64,000 nucleotides of DNA from Mycobacteroides chelonae CCUG 47445. GTDB taxonomy: Bacteria; Actinomycetota; Actinomycetes; Mycobacteriales; Mycobacteriaceae. The position numbers were made by a program, and so were the translations under genes. Below, piece after piece: positions 47,634 through 57,382 of the stretch. Where the stretch lies: contig NZ_CP007220.1 of assembly GCF_001632805.1 (NCBI RefSeq), positions 3,162,001-3,226,000 of the forward strand, in the 5' to 3' direction. How positions within the stretch are numbered: the first letter of the stretch is position 1; each line of letters opens with the position of its first letter. The notes beneath the pieces are model-generated. The model saw only the letters and a program-made list of their open reading frames with translations. It ran no database searches and was not told the origin of the DNA.

Positions 47634-47683
47634 AACAGTTCGGCCCCGCACAGGAACGAATCCTGGCGGGGCCGAATTGTTTT
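47634..47683. terminator. Bidirectional-looking terminator between tsf and tetR
   Basis: Long arms of about 20 bases (AACAGTTCGGCCCCGCACAGGA and its near-complement TCCTGGCGGGGCCGAATTG) form a strong stem around CGAA, followed on the minus strand by AACTGTTTG. It lies 8 bases after the tsf stop and ends the rpsB-tsf unit before the tetR gene. Confidence 0.8.
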
Positions 47684-47690
47684 GAGAAAC

Positions 47691-48509
47691 CTACGCTTGG
47701 CCGACCTCGAACCGCGCAAAGCGGGTCACGGTGACACCGGCCTCGTCAAGCAGAGCCTTGACGGACTTCTTGTTGTCGGACACCGACGGCTGATCCAGCA
47801 GCACGACATCCTTGTAGTAGCCAGTCACGCGCCCCTCGACGATCTTGGGCAACGCAGCCTCGGGCTTGCCCTCGGCCTTGGCGGTCTCCTCGGCGATGCG
47901 ACGCTCATTCTCGACCACGTCGGCCGGAACGTCTTCGCGCGTCAGGTACTTGGCCTTGAGCGCGGCGATCTGCAGCGCCACAGAGTGCGCGGCACCCTCG
48001 TCCGAACCGGTGTACTCGACCAGCACGCCCACGGCCGGCGGCAGGTCCGCGGCGCGCTTGTGCAGGTATGCCTCGACAGTTCCATCGAAGTACGCCACCC
48101 GGCGCAGCTCCAACTTCTCGCCGATCTTGGCGGCCAGGTCGGCGATCGCCTGCTCAACGGTCCGGCCGTCCTCGACCTTGGCGGCCAGGAGGGCGTCGAC
48201 CTCGCCGATCTTGCCGGCAGCGGCCGCACCGACGATGGCGTCGGCCAGGCCCTGGAACTCGGCGTTCTTGGCAACGAAGTCGGTCTCGGAGTTCAGCTCG
48301 ACAAGTGCGCCGTCACGCGCGACAACCAGGCCCTCGGCGGTGGCGCGCTCGGCACGCTTGCCGACGTCCTTGGCACCCTTGATGCGCAGCACCTCGACGG
48401 CCTTGTCGAAATCACCGTCGGACTCGGCCAGGGCGTTCTTGCAGTCGAGCATTCCGGCACCGGTCAGTTCCCGGAGCCGCTTCACATCGGCGGCTGTGAA
48501 ATTCGCCAT
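47691..48509 (-). CDS. tsf: Elongation factor Ts
   Basis: 272 residues. Starts [41 protein letters not shown], which covers the UBA-like domain and the EF-Tu-contacting region, followed by [10 protein letters not shown] and [12 protein letters not shown]. It exchanges GDP for GTP on EF-Tu. The gene abuts rpsB with no gap and is followed by a strong hairpin. Confidence 0.98.
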   Translation of the reverse strand: MANFTAADVKRLRELTGAGMLDCKNALAESDGDFDKAVEVLRIKGAKDVGKRAERATAEGLVVARDGALVELNSETDFVAKNAEFQGLADAIVGAAAAGKIGEVDALLAAKVEDGRTVEQAIADLAAKIGEKLELRRVAYFDGTVEAYLHKRAADLPPAVGVLVEYTGSDEGAAHSVALQIAALKAKYLTREDVPADVVENERRIAEETAKAEGKPEAALPKIVEGRVTGYYKDVVLLDQPSVSDNKKSVKALLDEAGVTVTRFARFEVGQA

Positions 48510-49343
48510 TTAGCCTTCCTCGGTTGTGGTTTCGGTGGTCTCGGCCGCGGGCGCAGCACCGTCGTCGGTGGTTGCGACAGCGGAGGCAAGCAGTTCCTGC
48601 TCCCACTCGGCAAGCGGCTCGGCGGCCTCTGGCTTCTCGTCGCCACCGGCCAGGCCGGAGCGGGCCTGCAGGCCCTCGGCGATCGCGGAAGCGACGACCT
48701 TGGTGAGCAGCGCGGCGCTGCGGATCGCGTCATCGTTGCCCGGGATCGGGTAGTCGACGACATCGGGATCGCAGTTGGTGTCCAGGATCGCGATGATCGG
48801 GATGTTCAGCTTGCGGGCCTCGGCTACGGCGAGGTGCTCCTTGTTGGTGTCCACCACGAAGATCGCCGACGGCACCTTCTGCATGTCCCGGATACCGCCG
48901 AGGCTGCGCTCAAGCTTGTTCTTCTCACGCGTGAGCATGAGGATTTCCTTCTTGGTGCGTCCCTCGAAGCCACCGGTCTGCTCCATCGACTCCAGCTCCT
49001 TGAGGCGCTGCAGACGCTTGTGAACAGTGGAGAAGTTGGTGAGCATGCCGCCCAGCCAGCGCTGGTTGACGTAAGGCATGCCAACGCGAGTCGCCTCTTC
49101 GGCGATGGGCTCCTGAGCCTGCTTCTTGGTGCCGACGAACATGACCGACCCACCGTGGGCGACGGTCTCCTTGACGAACTCGTACGCCTTGTCGATGTAG
49201 GTCAGCGTCTGCTGCAAGTCGATGATGTAGATGCCGTTGCGGTCGGTGAAGATGAACCGCTTCATCTTGGGGTTCCAACGACGGGTCTGGTGCCCGAAGT
49301 GCGCGCCGCTATCAAGCAGCTGCTTCATAGTTACTACAGCCAT
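48510..49343 (-). CDS. rpsB: 30S ribosomal protein S2
   Basis: 277 residues from the ATG at 49343. Starts [31 protein letters not shown], with the S2 signatures FVGTKKQAQ and [25 protein letters not shown]. The acidic C-terminal tail is usual in actinobacteria. A frame open to 49475 adds no homologous sequence. Confidence 0.98.
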   Translation of the reverse strand: MAVVTMKQLLDSGAHFGHQTRRWNPKMKRFIFTDRNGIYIIDLQQTLTYIDKAYEFVKETVAHGGSVMFVGTKKQAQEPIAEEATRVGMPYVNQRWLGGMLTNFSTVHKRLQRLKELESMEQTGGFEGRTKKEILMLTREKNKLERSLGGIRDMQKVPSAIFVVDTNKEHLAVAEARKLNIPIIAILDTNCDPDVVDYPIPGNDDAIRSAALLTKVVASAIAEGLQARSGLAGGDEKPEAAEPLAEWEQELLASAVATTDDGAAPAAETTETTTEEG

Positions 49344-49651
49344 GAGTCCATGGTTCCTTTTGTCGGTTGTCGCCCGGGATCGGGTGATCCTGGGCCCTAG
49401 CGTCTGCTGATGCCGGAACCCATTCCTCGATTCCCGAAGGAAACCCTGGATGGGACCGCCCGGCATGCTGGTCACGAGTTCGTGTACAGACGCGCGAAGT
49501 CAACCCGCTAGGCGAGTTGCGGTCATGAGTTTACATGCTGCGACGAGTGCTTTTCGCCACGCACCGAAGCATCGGGCGCAGACCCCGGAGGTTGTCCACA
49601 GGGCCGAAATGGCTCTTTCCTCCACCACAATCGTCCGGTCACGATGATGTC
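49344..49651. other. 308-bp divergent spacer between rpsB and the M23-like gene
   Basis: No gene is supported. It should hold the rpsB-tsf promoter and leader and the promoter of the M23-like gene. An in-frame extension of the M23-like gene covers part of it (from 49535) but has no signal-peptide character. No clear riboswitch or S2 leader structure could be read by eye. Confidence 0.5.
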
Positions 49652-50173
49652 GTGAGGTTCAGAAGGGTCGGCTGTCCTGGACTGATCCTGGCCGTGGCGC
49701 TGACCGCCTCCCCCGTGGCCACCACCGCACCGGGTGACACGGGTGATCGTTTCGGCTGGCCGCTACGTCCTCGACCTGCGGTAACCCGGCACTTCGACAA
49801 GCCGCGGGAGCGTTGGAACCGGGGCCATCGCGGGGTCGATTTGGCCGGCTTCCCCGATCAGCGGGTGGCCGCGGCCGGGCCGGGCATCGTGGTGTACGCC
49901 GGATCTCTCGCCGGTAGGACGCTGGTCTCGATAGAACACGTCGGCGGCCTGCGCACCACCTACGAGCCGATTACCCCGCTGGTCAAGCCTGGCCAGCGCG
50001 TGAGCGAGGGATCGGTCATCGGGACACTACGGCCCGGACATCCCGGCTGCGATGGTGCGGCCTGTTTGCACTGGGGCGCGCTGCGCGGGCCTGCTTCGGC
50101 GGCGAACTACCTGGATCCGCTGGGACTGTTGGCCGCTACGCCGCTACGGCTCAAACCGCTTCAGGCGGGCTGA
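49652..50173 (+). CDS. Exported M23-family (LytM-like) protein with altered metal site (Rv2891 homolog)
   Basis: 173 residues from a GTG at 49652, followed by RFRRVGCPGLILAVALTA as signal peptide. The LytM core has HRGVDLAG with the first His/Asp zinc ligands. The usual HxH motif reads CLHWGALRG, so the first His is Cys, a form I recall from actinobacterial relatives such as Rv2891. It may be a low-activity or regulatory endopeptidase domain acting on peptidoglycan. The position next to rpsB-tsf matches M. tuberculosis. The exact start is uncertain. Confidence 0.85.
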   Translation: MRFRRVGCPGLILAVALTASPVATTAPGDTGDRFGWPLRPRPAVTRHFDKPRERWNRGHRGVDLAGFPDQRVAAAGPGIVVYAGSLAGRTLVSIEHVGGLRTTYEPITPLVKPGQRVSEGSVIGTLRPGHPGCDGAACLHWGALRGPASAANYLDPLGLLAATPLRLKPLQAG

Positions 50174-50424
50174 CAGATGTCGACGTGCGCGGGCTTTCCA
50201 GTGGCCTGCGACAGCCTGGTGACCGCGTCATGGAATCTGTCGAGTGCGTCCTGTTCGGTGACCACTTGGTAGAACGCGCGCATCTCACCACCGTTGGCCA
50301 TGCACACCCACCACGGCGGGTACACATCAGCGGTCGCCGTTCCCGGTGCCACGAGTCCGAGACCTACGACGGCGGTAGTGGCCGCCACCAGAATTCCGGC
50401 GCGCATGCTTGGAACTCTAATCAT
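50161..50424 (-). CDS. Small exported protein, unrecognised
   Basis: 87 residues from the ATG at 50424, which overlaps the stop of the regulator gene (ATGA). Signal peptide AGILVAATTAVVGLGLVAPGTATA, then a small mature domain with WWVCMANGG and HVDICQPA, two Cys that could pair. The gene overlaps the 3' end of the M23-like gene by 13 bases. No family recognised. Because it is coupled to a transcriptional regulator, it may belong to the same response. Confidence 0.65.
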   Translation of the reverse strand: MIRVPSMRAGILVAATTAVVGLGLVAPGTATADVYPPWWVCMANGGEMRAFYQVVTEQDALDRFHDAVTRLSQATGKPAHVDICQPA

Positions 50425-51431
50425 CGGACCGATTTCGACCAGGCCCTTGCCCACAATTCCAGCGGGGCCAGCGCGACGAGCAACGCCTTGCCCACCGCCG
50501 TCAGCGAGTACTGCCCGTCCTGGCTGCGCACGATGTGGGCGGCGGTCAGCTCGCTCAGGCGTGTGGTGAGGACGCCGCTCGATACCTCCCCGACGTCGCT
50601 CATATGCTGCCTGAGCTCAGAGAAAGTCTTTGACCCGGACCGCAGCTCCCAGAGCGCCAGAATGGCCCAACGGCGACCGAAAAGGTCGAATGCCGCGTTG
50701 AGTGGCTGCCCGGAACCGGACCCCCGCACGGGCTTGCCCGGGCGGGGCGTGGCGACCCCGTCGGGCGACTCCGCCTCGGATATCCCGGCACTGGCGATGA
50801 TCGTGATCAGTCGGCTGGCGCGCTCGGCCATCTGCTCTGCGCTCTGGTCTGGGTGCCGGATCCACCAGGTGATCATGGCGCCGACCATCCCCATCCAGCC
50901 CTGCGTGAGCACACCGATGTCCTGTGGATCGCGCAGCTCGGTGGCCGCACTTCCCACCGCGGCCACGCCCTGGCCGGCCAGGGCAGCGAGACGCATTCTG
51001 GCGATCCGGGCAGCCGCCAGTGCATCACTGTCCTCAGGCAGCGTCTGATCCCAAATCACCAGCCAATCGGATGGGCGGGGTGCCAACGCCTGAAAGATCG
51101 CCTGCAGCACTGCCCGTGGCAACGCGAGTGTGGGCGGGGCCGCTTCCATTGCCGCAGCGATGTGGTCACCGACGATCGCTCCGGCGCGCTGCACGCACGC
51201 GATGTAGAGCTGCTCCTTGGACCCGAAATACGCCAGCACCATGGGCTTGGATACACCGACCGCCGATGCCACCGCCGCCAGGGACATGCCCGCGTATCCG
51301 CTGCGGCCGAACTCCTGGCACGCGGCATCGAGGATCTGCTGCTCCCGCTCGGCGCGGGGCATGCCCTTGGTACCTGCCCGTGTCACCAGTCCCTTGTACC
51401 AGCCTCGAGCCTTCCCGTGCCGAGTATTCAT
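50421..51431 (-). CDS. Fused TetR-HxlR regulator divergent from mmpS-mmpL
   Basis: 336 residues. Residues 25-215 are a TetR protein with helix-turn-helix SLAAVASAVGVSKPMVLAYFGSKEQLY at 50-76. After a Gly/Pro/Ser linker (about 220-242), residues 245-332 form an HxlR-type winged helix: AFDLFGRRWAILALWELRSGSKTFSELRQHM, then VLTTRLSELTAAHIV and YSLTAVGKALL. The frame is continuous, with no sign of a sequencing join. Two DNA-binding domains in one chain are unusual. Two dyads lie in the 112-bp spacer to mmpS, so it most likely controls that pair and itself. Confidence 0.88.
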   Translation of the reverse strand: MNTRHGKARGWYKGLVTRAGTKGMPRAEREQQILDAACQEFGRSGYAGMSLAAVASAVGVSKPMVLAYFGSKEQLYIACVQRAGAIVGDHIAAAMEAAPPTLALPRAVLQAIFQALAPRPSDWLVIWDQTLPEDSDALAAARIARMRLAALAGQGVAAVGSAATELRDPQDIGVLTQGWMGMVGAMITWWIRHPDQSAEQMAERASRLITIIASAGISEAESPDGVATPRPGKPVRGSGSGQPLNAAFDLFGRRWAILALWELRSGSKTFSELRQHMSDVGEVSSGVLTTRLSELTAAHIVRSQDGQYSLTAVGKALLVALAPLELWARAWSKSVR

Positions 51432-51440
51432 GTGCGCGGC

Positions 51441-51493
51441 ATCACAGTAGACCGATCGGTGTGATGTTCATATGACCAACTGTTAAATTAACA
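51441..51493. promoter_or_regulatory. Two operator-like dyads between the TetR-HxlR gene and mmpS
   Basis: The first is a perfect 10-base palindrome ACCGATCGGT at 51451-51460, nested between ATCACA (51441) and TGTGAT (51460-51465). The second is TGTTAA-A-TTAACA at 51481-51493. They differ in sequence, as expected if two kinds of DNA-binding domain act here. They lie 50-100 bases upstream of mmpS. Confidence 0.5.
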
Positions 51494-51543
51494 ATCGGCC
51501 AGTTAACGTCAACGCTCACCAACCGGATCAATGAGGAGCTGGA

Positions 51544-51951
51544 ATGCGTGGCGCGTGGGTGTATCTGGTATCGACGGCGGTCCTCTGTATCGCCGGGGCC
51601 TACATAGCCCATCTGCGGCTCAGCGACATTCCTGACCCTGCCATCGGCCATTCGGCCAAGCCTCCAGTCATCGGCAAGCCGCGGGACAAGGTCGTCGAGT
51701 ACCGGCTCGACGGGCCCGCAGGCAGCGCAATCACGGCGTCCTACTTGGACGTCGACGGCGCCGTACGCGAAGTGTCGGGCACGCTCCCCTGGCAGACCAC
51801 CCTGCACGCCAAACAACTTGTCGTCCCAGCGGGACTCGTCGCGCAAGCCAGTTCGGGGCAGATGTCTTGTCGCATCACGATCGACGGGCTCACACGTGAC
51901 CAAAGCGCGGCCAACGCATCGGCCGTCTCCTGTCAGGTGGCGGTGGCGTGA
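51544..51951 (+). CDS. mmpS: MmpS-family accessory protein, second pair
   Basis: 135 residues. One N-terminal helix (YLVSTAVLCIAGAYIAHL) and an exported beta domain with VEYRLDGPAGSAITASYLDVDG and the late Cys-containing QMSCRITIDG, as in MmpS. GAGGAG precedes the ATG. It overlaps the mmpL start (GTGA). Sequence similarity to the mmpS at 2717 is low, so the two systems belong to different subgroups. Confidence 0.88.
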   Translation: MRGAWVYLVSTAVLCIAGAYIAHLRLSDIPDPAIGHSAKPPVIGKPRDKVVEYRLDGPAGSAITASYLDVDGAVREVSGTLPWQTTLHAKQLVVPAGLVAQASSGQMSCRITIDGLTRDQSAANASAVSCQVAVA

Positions 51952-54887
51952 ATCTCGTGGACAAGTTTCGCGTACAGGTATGGGACAAGTTGTGGGCCGG
52001 TCCCGCCGACGTGGCACCCGCACCGGGACGACCGCTGCTGGCGCGGCTGCTCTACCGGTTCTCCATACCTATCCTGGTGGTGTGGCTTGGCGCGGCCGGC
52101 ATTCTCAATCTCGCTGTGCCCCAGCTGGAAACGGTGATCAAACAGCACGCCCGCTCGTTTCTGCCCGATGACGCCGCCTCCGTGCAGGCGATCTCGAAGA
52201 TGGGCGATTACTTCGGCGGTGCCGGTACCAACAACTTTGTCTATCTCCTCCTCGAGGGCGAAGCTCCGCTGGGCGCCGAGGCGCACCAGTACTACTCGTC
52301 GATCCTCGATCGGATCAACCAGGACAAGAAGCACGTCAACTCCTCCATGGATCTGTGGTCCGATCCGCAGTTCGCGCCTGCCAACGAAAGTGCCGACGGG
52401 AAGGCCGCATACGTCCTGATCAACCTCAAGGGCAACATGGGGACTGCCCTGGCCATGGAATCGACCGCGAAGATCCGCGAACTCATCGCCCAGTACCCGC
52501 CGCCCAAGGGAATCACCGCGCATCTAACGGGTCCGTCTGCGGTGGTGAACGACGAGCTGGTGTCGATCAACGACTCGATCCTGATCCTGCTGATCGCATG
52601 TGCGGGGCTGGTGGGCCTCATCTTGTTGGTGGTGTACCGCTCGCCGATCACCATCGCGCTGCCACTGCTCGTCGCGGGAGCGGGGCTTGCCGTCGGCCGG
52701 CCCATCGTCGCGTTCCTGGGCCAACACCAAATCATCGGCGTGTCGATTTTCGCCTCGGCACTACTGGCGGTGATCGTGCTGGGCGCCGGAATCGATTACG
52801 GCATTTTCCTTTTGGGCAGATACCAGGAGGCACGGCGAGCCGGTGAAGACCCGGTCGAGGCCTACTACACGGCACTGGCGGGGGTGCAACACATCATTAT
52901 CGCCTCGGGGCTCACCGTTGCCGGGGCGACAGCCTGCATGGTCTTCACCCGCCTGGCCATCTTCAGTACGTCGGGGCTGCCCTGCACGGTTGCGGTGGTG
53001 GTCACCCTCGCCGCCGCGCTGACACTCGCGCCCGCCGCACTGGCTGCCGGCAGCAGATTCGGATTCTTCGAGCCGCGCGAGGAGAAGTCGCAACGCCGGT
53101 GGCGGCGCATCGCCACGTACGTGGTGCGCTGGCCCGGGCCGGTGTTGGCAGGCAGCTTGGCCGTGCTCGCGATCGCATTTCTGGCAGTGCCCGGGTTCCA
53201 GCCCAGTTACAACGAGCGGCAGGCCCAGCCCAGTGACTCCCCCGCGAACGTCGGCTTCGCCGCCTCGGACCGCCATCTACCGCCAAATATCATGTCCCCC
53301 AGCGTCTTCATCGTGGAAGCAGACCACGACATGCGCAACTCCGCGGATCTGATCGCCCTGGCGAAAATGAGCAATGCCGTACTGAACATCCCCGGCATCA
53401 GCAACGTGCAGGGCATCACCCGGCCGCTGGCGGCCCCCTTGGAACTGGGGACACTGCCCGCGCAGGCCGGTTATGTCGGTGGGCGGCTGACCCAGATGAC
53501 CAAACTGCTGACGCAGCGCATCGAGGACCTGACCGCCCTCAGCGGCCGGGTGGGCCAACTTTCGCTGACGGTGCGGGGCCTGGAGCAAGCGCTGCGCACC
53601 GGCACCGTCGGTGCGACCCAGATACATTCAGGTGCAACGGAATTACGCACCAGCCTGGCCGCCGTGGTGCAGAAGGTCGACTCGTTGCGCGGGACGGCCA
53701 AACCCGCCGAGGACTTCATCGGCGGGATCCCGAACTGCCGCGATAACGACTATTGCCAGGCCGCCCTCACCGGGTTCTCCCTCTTCGACGATCTGCACCG
53801 TTTCGACGGGCTTGTCGGCAATCTGGTGAACGGAACCGGCACGCTGGCACAGACCTTGCCGGCACTCGGTGCGCAGTTGCCAGGACTCAAGGACTTCATC
53901 ACCCAGGTCAACGCGGTTATCGCACCACTGCAGAGCACCCTGCAGGTTCTGCTGCCTCAGGTCACCGAGATCACTCAGTTCACCGATGACCTCAGCAAGA
54001 GCTTCACGGCAGGCGACCCGAGTAACTCCTTCTTCATACCCACGCAGGCCTTCGAGAATCCACTCTTCAAAAGCGCTATGCCGTACTTCTTCTCCCCCGA
54101 CGGCAAGGTGACCCGGATGGTCGTCACTCCGGAAAAGGAGGGGTTCAGCCAGGAGGCCATGGACCTGAGCTCCGAGATCATTCCGACGGCACTGCAGTCC
54201 ATCAAGAGCACATCGTTGGCAGGCAGCACGGTGAGTATCGGCGGGCCGGGCGGCACCCTGCTGAACATCGAGGCCTTCACACGTGAGGACTTCATCACCA
54301 GCGCCGTGGCCGCGTTCGCCTTCGTGTTCTGCGTGATACTGATCCTGCTGCGCAGCCTCGTCGCCGCGATGGTGGTCATCGGGACTGTCGCGCTGTCCTA
54401 CGTCTCGGCGCTGGGCGTCACCGTGTTCGTCTGGCAGGACCTCGTCGGGATCCCGCTGCATTGGTCGGTGGCGCCACTGTCATTCGTGTTCCTTGTCGCC
54501 GTCGGCGCCGATTACAACATGCTGCTGGTGGCACGGTTCCGGGAAGAGATACACGCGGGCATCAAGACAGGTGTCATCCGCTCTATGGCCAACACCGGCG
54601 GGGTGGTGACAACCGCGGGCCTGGTCTTCGGTTTCACCATGTTCGCGATGATCGTTGCGCCGGCGCGCAACATCGCCCAGCTCGGTACGGCGGTCGGACT
54701 CGGGCTGCTGATGGACACCCTGATCGTGCGATCGTTCCTCGTGCCCGCCATCGCGACCCTGCTGGGCCGCTGGTTCTGGTGGCCAGTGGTGGTACACGAC
54801 AGGGCCGCTAGCCGCGACGCGGGCCGACAGGGCACGGCACCCCCAGGCCCGCTGAATCATGCACAGCTCGTAGGTGCGCCGCGATGA
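51948..54887 (+). CDS. mmpL: MmpL-family RND transporter, second pair
   Basis: 979 residues starting at GTG (51948), coupled to mmpS. The proton-relay motifs GIDYGIFLLGR and GADYNMLLVAR are intact. The second periplasmic region carries a helical hairpin with a Cys pair (NCRDNDYC), but its helices are Leu/Thr/Gln-rich and not Met-rich as in the MmpL at 3145. A soluble tail of about 40 residues follows WFWWP. Substrate unknown. The divergent TetR-HxlR protein is the probable regulator, which suggests an inducible efflux system. Confidence 0.92.
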   Translation: MNLVDKFRVQVWDKLWAGPADVAPAPGRPLLARLLYRFSIPILVVWLGAAGILNLAVPQLETVIKQHARSFLPDDAASVQAISKMGDYFGGAGTNNFVYLLLEGEAPLGAEAHQYYSSILDRINQDKKHVNSSMDLWSDPQFAPANESADGKAAYVLINLKGNMGTALAMESTAKIRELIAQYPPPKGITAHLTGPSAVVNDELVSINDSILILLIACAGLVGLILLVVYRSPITIALPLLVAGAGLAVGRPIVAFLGQHQIIGVSIFASALLAVIVLGAGIDYGIFLLGRYQEARRAGEDPVEAYYTALAGVQHIIIASGLTVAGATACMVFTRLAIFSTSGLPCTVAVVVTLAAALTLAPAALAAGSRFGFFEPREEKSQRRWRRIATYVVRWPGPVLAGSLAVLAIAFLAVPGFQPSYNERQAQPSDSPANVGFAASDRHLPPNIMSPSVFIVEADHDMRNSADLIALAKMSNAVLNIPGISNVQGITRPLAAPLELGTLPAQAGYVGGRLTQMTKLLTQRIEDLTALSGRVGQLSLTVRGLEQALRTGTVGATQIHSGATELRTSLAAVVQKVDSLRGTAKPAEDFIGGIPNCRDNDYCQAALTGFSLFDDLHRFDGLVGNLVNGTGTLAQTLPALGAQLPGLKDFITQVNAVIAPLQSTLQVLLPQVTEITQFTDDLSKSFTAGDPSNSFFIPTQAFENPLFKSAMPYFFSPDGKVTRMVVTPEKEGFSQEAMDLSSEIIPTALQSIKSTSLAGSTVSIGGPGGTLLNIEAFTREDFITSAVAAFAFVFCVILILLRSLVAAMVVIGTVALSYVSALGVTVFVWQDLVGIPLHWSVAPLSFVFLVAVGADYNMLLVARFREEIHAGIKTGVIRSMANTGGVVTTAGLVFGFTMFAMIVAPARNIAQLGTAVGLGLLMDTLIVRSFLVPAIATLLGRWFWWPVVVHDRAASRDAGRQGTAPPGPLNHAQLVGAPR

Positions 54888-55087
54888 CGTGCGCGGACTC
54901 CGCTCAATACCAAGGCAGGTGAGCAACACATGCGGTGGCGCAGTCTTTCATCAACCGGTGTAACCCACACCTCTGTCGAGATGCGCTTAGGCACAAGATA
55001 TCTCGATGACCACAGGTGCGAATTGAACCTCGGCCCGCTGCAGCTCAGCATTGTCACACCGCACGCTTGGAACCGCGGGTAACGGCC

Positions 55088-55333
55088 GTGCTTTCGGGAG
55101 CCGGGTTCGCCGCAGTACTTCTGTTCCTGGTGGTGGTGGCCCTGTGGGCGGCCGGTGGTAATGGCGGGTCGATGAGCTATTACCAGCGCGAAGTGGAACG
55201 CATGATGCGCAAGCAATCACGGCAAGAAAAGGCGAGTCTGGAGGCAAGAACCCGCCATACCCGGCGGCAACAGTGGGCCAGTCGCGTCAATCCCGCCCGG
55301 GCATGCCGACGGAAACACGGGCACGACACCTGA
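55088..55333 (+). CDS. Small single-helix membrane protein, tentative
   Basis: 81 residues from GTG at 55088: one hydrophobic helix (AGFAAVLLFLVVVALWAAGG) followed by a strongly basic tail with SYYQREVERMMRKQSRQEKAS. No family is recognised. The call rests on the helix plus a plausible charged tail; upstream GGGTAACGG is a poor ribosome site. The 200 bases before it (54888-55087) show nothing. Confidence 0.4.
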   Translation: MLSGAGFAAVLLFLVVVALWAAGGNGGSMSYYQREVERMMRKQSRQEKASLEARTRHTRRQQWASRVNPARACRRKHGHDT

Positions 55334-55346
55334 GTGCCTCACGACA

Positions 55347-56261
55347 TCACGCCCTCGGGTGCGCCTGATCGTGGACGGCTCGTAGACGCGCCACGGTGAC
55401 GTGGGTGTACAGCTGGGTGGTGGCCAGCGTGGAGTGCCCGAGGAGTTCCTGAACAACACGCAAGTCCGCACCGCCTTCCAGCAGATGCGTTGCGGCACTG
55501 TGCCGCAGACCGTGCGGGCCGATATCGGGGGCGCCGGGCACGGCGGACATGGTCTGATGCACCACGGTGCGAACCTGACGCGGATCGATACGCCGGCCAC
55601 GCGCACCCAGGAGCAGCGCGGCACCTGAGCCCGAGTTGGCGAGATCCGCCCGACCGCGCTCCAGCCACGCCGTCAGCGCATCGGCGGCGGGACCTCCAAA
55701 CGGCACGGTGCGCTCCTTGTCGCCCTTACCCAAGACGCGCAACACCTTTCGCGACCTATCGATATCGTCCACATCCAAACCGCAAAGCTCACTGACCCGA
55801 ATCCCGGTGGCATAGAGCATCTCCACGATCAGCCGATCCCGCAGTGCCATCGGATCATCTTGCTCGGCACCCGAATGCGCGGCTTCCATCGCCGCCACGG
55901 CCTGGTCTTGTCGTAGCACCGCAGGGAGGGTGCGGCGAGATTTGGGCTGTTGTAGACGAATCGCAGGATCCGTCTTCATCAATCCGCGACGGGTCGCCCA
56001 CGCGGTGAAAATCTTCACCGCCGAAGTACGCCGCGCGACCGTAGACCGCGCCGCACCCTGCCGCGCTTGAGCGCCGAGCCATGACCGCAACACCGGCAAT
56101 GACAGATCGGCCAGGGATGCCTGCGGATTGGTCGCCGACAAGTGATCAAACAACGAGGTGAGATCGCCACGATAGGCCCGTTGGGTGTGTACCGACCGTC
56201 CGCGCTCCAGCGCCAGATGCTCGGCGAACTCGTCGAGAATCGCGGTCAGCTGCGGAGTCAC
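55347..56261 (-). CDS. xerC: Tyrosine recombinase XerC
   Basis: 304 residues from a GTG at 56261 that overlaps the viuB stop (GTGA). The N-terminal SAM-like core-binding domain includes [26 protein letters not shown]. The catalytic domain has the Arg in [28 protein letters not shown], and [15 protein letters not shown] with the nucleophilic Tyr. XerC with XerD resolves chromosome dimers. The position between rpsB-tsf and viuB matches Rv2894c. Confidence 0.95.
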   Translation of the reverse strand: MTPQLTAILDEFAEHLALERGRSVHTQRAYRGDLTSLFDHLSATNPQASLADLSLPVLRSWLGAQARQGAARSTVARRTSAVKIFTAWATRRGLMKTDPAIRLQQPKSRRTLPAVLRQDQAVAAMEAAHSGAEQDDPMALRDRLIVEMLYATGIRVSELCGLDVDDIDRSRKVLRVLGKGDKERTVPFGGPAADALTAWLERGRADLANSGSGAALLLGARGRRIDPRQVRTVVHQTMSAVPGAPDIGPHGLRHSAATHLLEGGADLRVVQELLGHSTLATTQLYTHVTVARLRAVHDQAHPRA

Positions 56262-57088
56262 TCCCTCACGGTAGCTTCGGCGGCCGCTAGCTCCTGCTTC
56301 CACACGCGGAAAGTCTCCTCGGTTCGCCCACGGCGCCAATAGCCCGAAATCGAGGCGGCCCACTTCGGTGCGACCCCACGTTCCTTGCGTATGTACGGCC
56401 GCAGGTTGTGCATGACGGTCTGGGCCTCACCGTGGATGAATACCTGCACCTGTCCGGGCAGCCACTCCGCCGAGCGCACCGCCGCCACTAACGGGGCGTT
56501 GTCCCCCGCCAGGCTCTCGTCGACCTCGTCGGCACCAGCGCCCCGGTGAACCCAGACAATCTCGACATCGCCGCGGGTCTCGAAGGCGATCTCATCCTGC
56601 GGGCCGGCCACCTCGATGAACACCTTGGCGCGGGCGCCCTCTGGAAGTGCTTGCAGCGCGACGGTGATCGCCGGGACGGCCGATTCATCGCCGGCGAGCA
56701 GATGCCAGTCAGCGGCGGGATCTGGTGAGTAGGCGCCATGCGAGTCGGTGAGATACAGCTTGTCACCTGGCGTGGCCCGTGCAGCCCACGGGCCCGCCAC
56801 CCCAGCGTCGCCGTGCACCACAAAGTCGATCGCGATCTCGCGACGGTCGGCATCTACGGAACGGATGGTGTACGTGCGCACCGTGGCCTGCATGTCGCGC
56901 GCCTGATCGATGTCCCGCGGACCCGGCCCTTCGTGACCCTCGGGAAGGAATATCAGCTTGGCGTAGCTGTCGGTATCCGCGTTGGCCTCGAAACCGTCGA
57001 ATCCGTTACCGCCAAGCACCACCCGGGTGATGTGCGGAGTCACTTGTTCGGTGCGAACGACCTGTAACTCGTGGAGCGGGCGTGCCAT
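56258..57088 (-). CDS. viuB: Siderophore-interacting FAD-binding reductase ViuB
   Basis: 276 residues. The family FAD motif RTYTIRSVD and the downstream [14 protein letters not shown] of siderophore-interacting proteins are present. It reduces Fe(III)-siderophores in the cytoplasm to release iron. GGAGG precedes the ATG. Homologous to Rv2895c in the same position. No clear IdeR box was seen in the 295 bases upstream. Confidence 0.94.
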   Translation of the reverse strand: MARPLHELQVVRTEQVTPHITRVVLGGNGFDGFEANADTDSYAKLIFLPEGHEGPGPRDIDQARDMQATVRTYTIRSVDADRREIAIDFVVHGDAGVAGPWAARATPGDKLYLTDSHGAYSPDPAADWHLLAGDESAVPAITVALQALPEGARAKVFIEVAGPQDEIAFETRGDVEIVWVHRGAGADEVDESLAGDNAPLVAAVRSAEWLPGQVQVFIHGEAQTVMHNLRPYIRKERGVAPKWAASISGYWRRGRTEETFRVWKQELAAAEATVRE

Positions 57089-57382
57089 ATCGCCTCCTGC
57101 GTCGAATCCTCCATGTCAATTGCCTTGACTATACGGAGGAATGCCTGTGAATGGGCGCCCCCGTCAGGGCAGCATGCCCCTGACGATCAGCTCTGCGGCG
57201 GCCTCGGCGTGCGCGTGCACATCGCCATCGCCCTCATCAGCAAAATACCCATCGGCCGAGCATGGGACACGCCCAAGAGATCCGCAACTCGTACGATGGC
57301 CTGCTGGCGAGTAATTCCCATCACAGTCGGCCAAAATCTGTCAGGTCCGGAGGGGCAGCGCCAAGCAAACCATGACCGCGGT
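57089..57382. other. 294-bp spacer between viuB and the TetR gene
   Basis: No coding sequence is supported. It must contain the viuB-xerC promoter. TTGACT at about 57123 and a nearby CCTCC/GGAGG pair were noticed, without a convincing partner. Confidence 0.45.

Noticed and set aside
47682..49400. 572-residue open frame antisense to tsf-rpsB
   Set aside because: Shadow of two conserved translation genes.
50421..51431. Splitting the TetR-HxlR gene into two genes
   Set aside because: The frame is continuous through the linker, with no internal start with ribosome site before the HxlR part.
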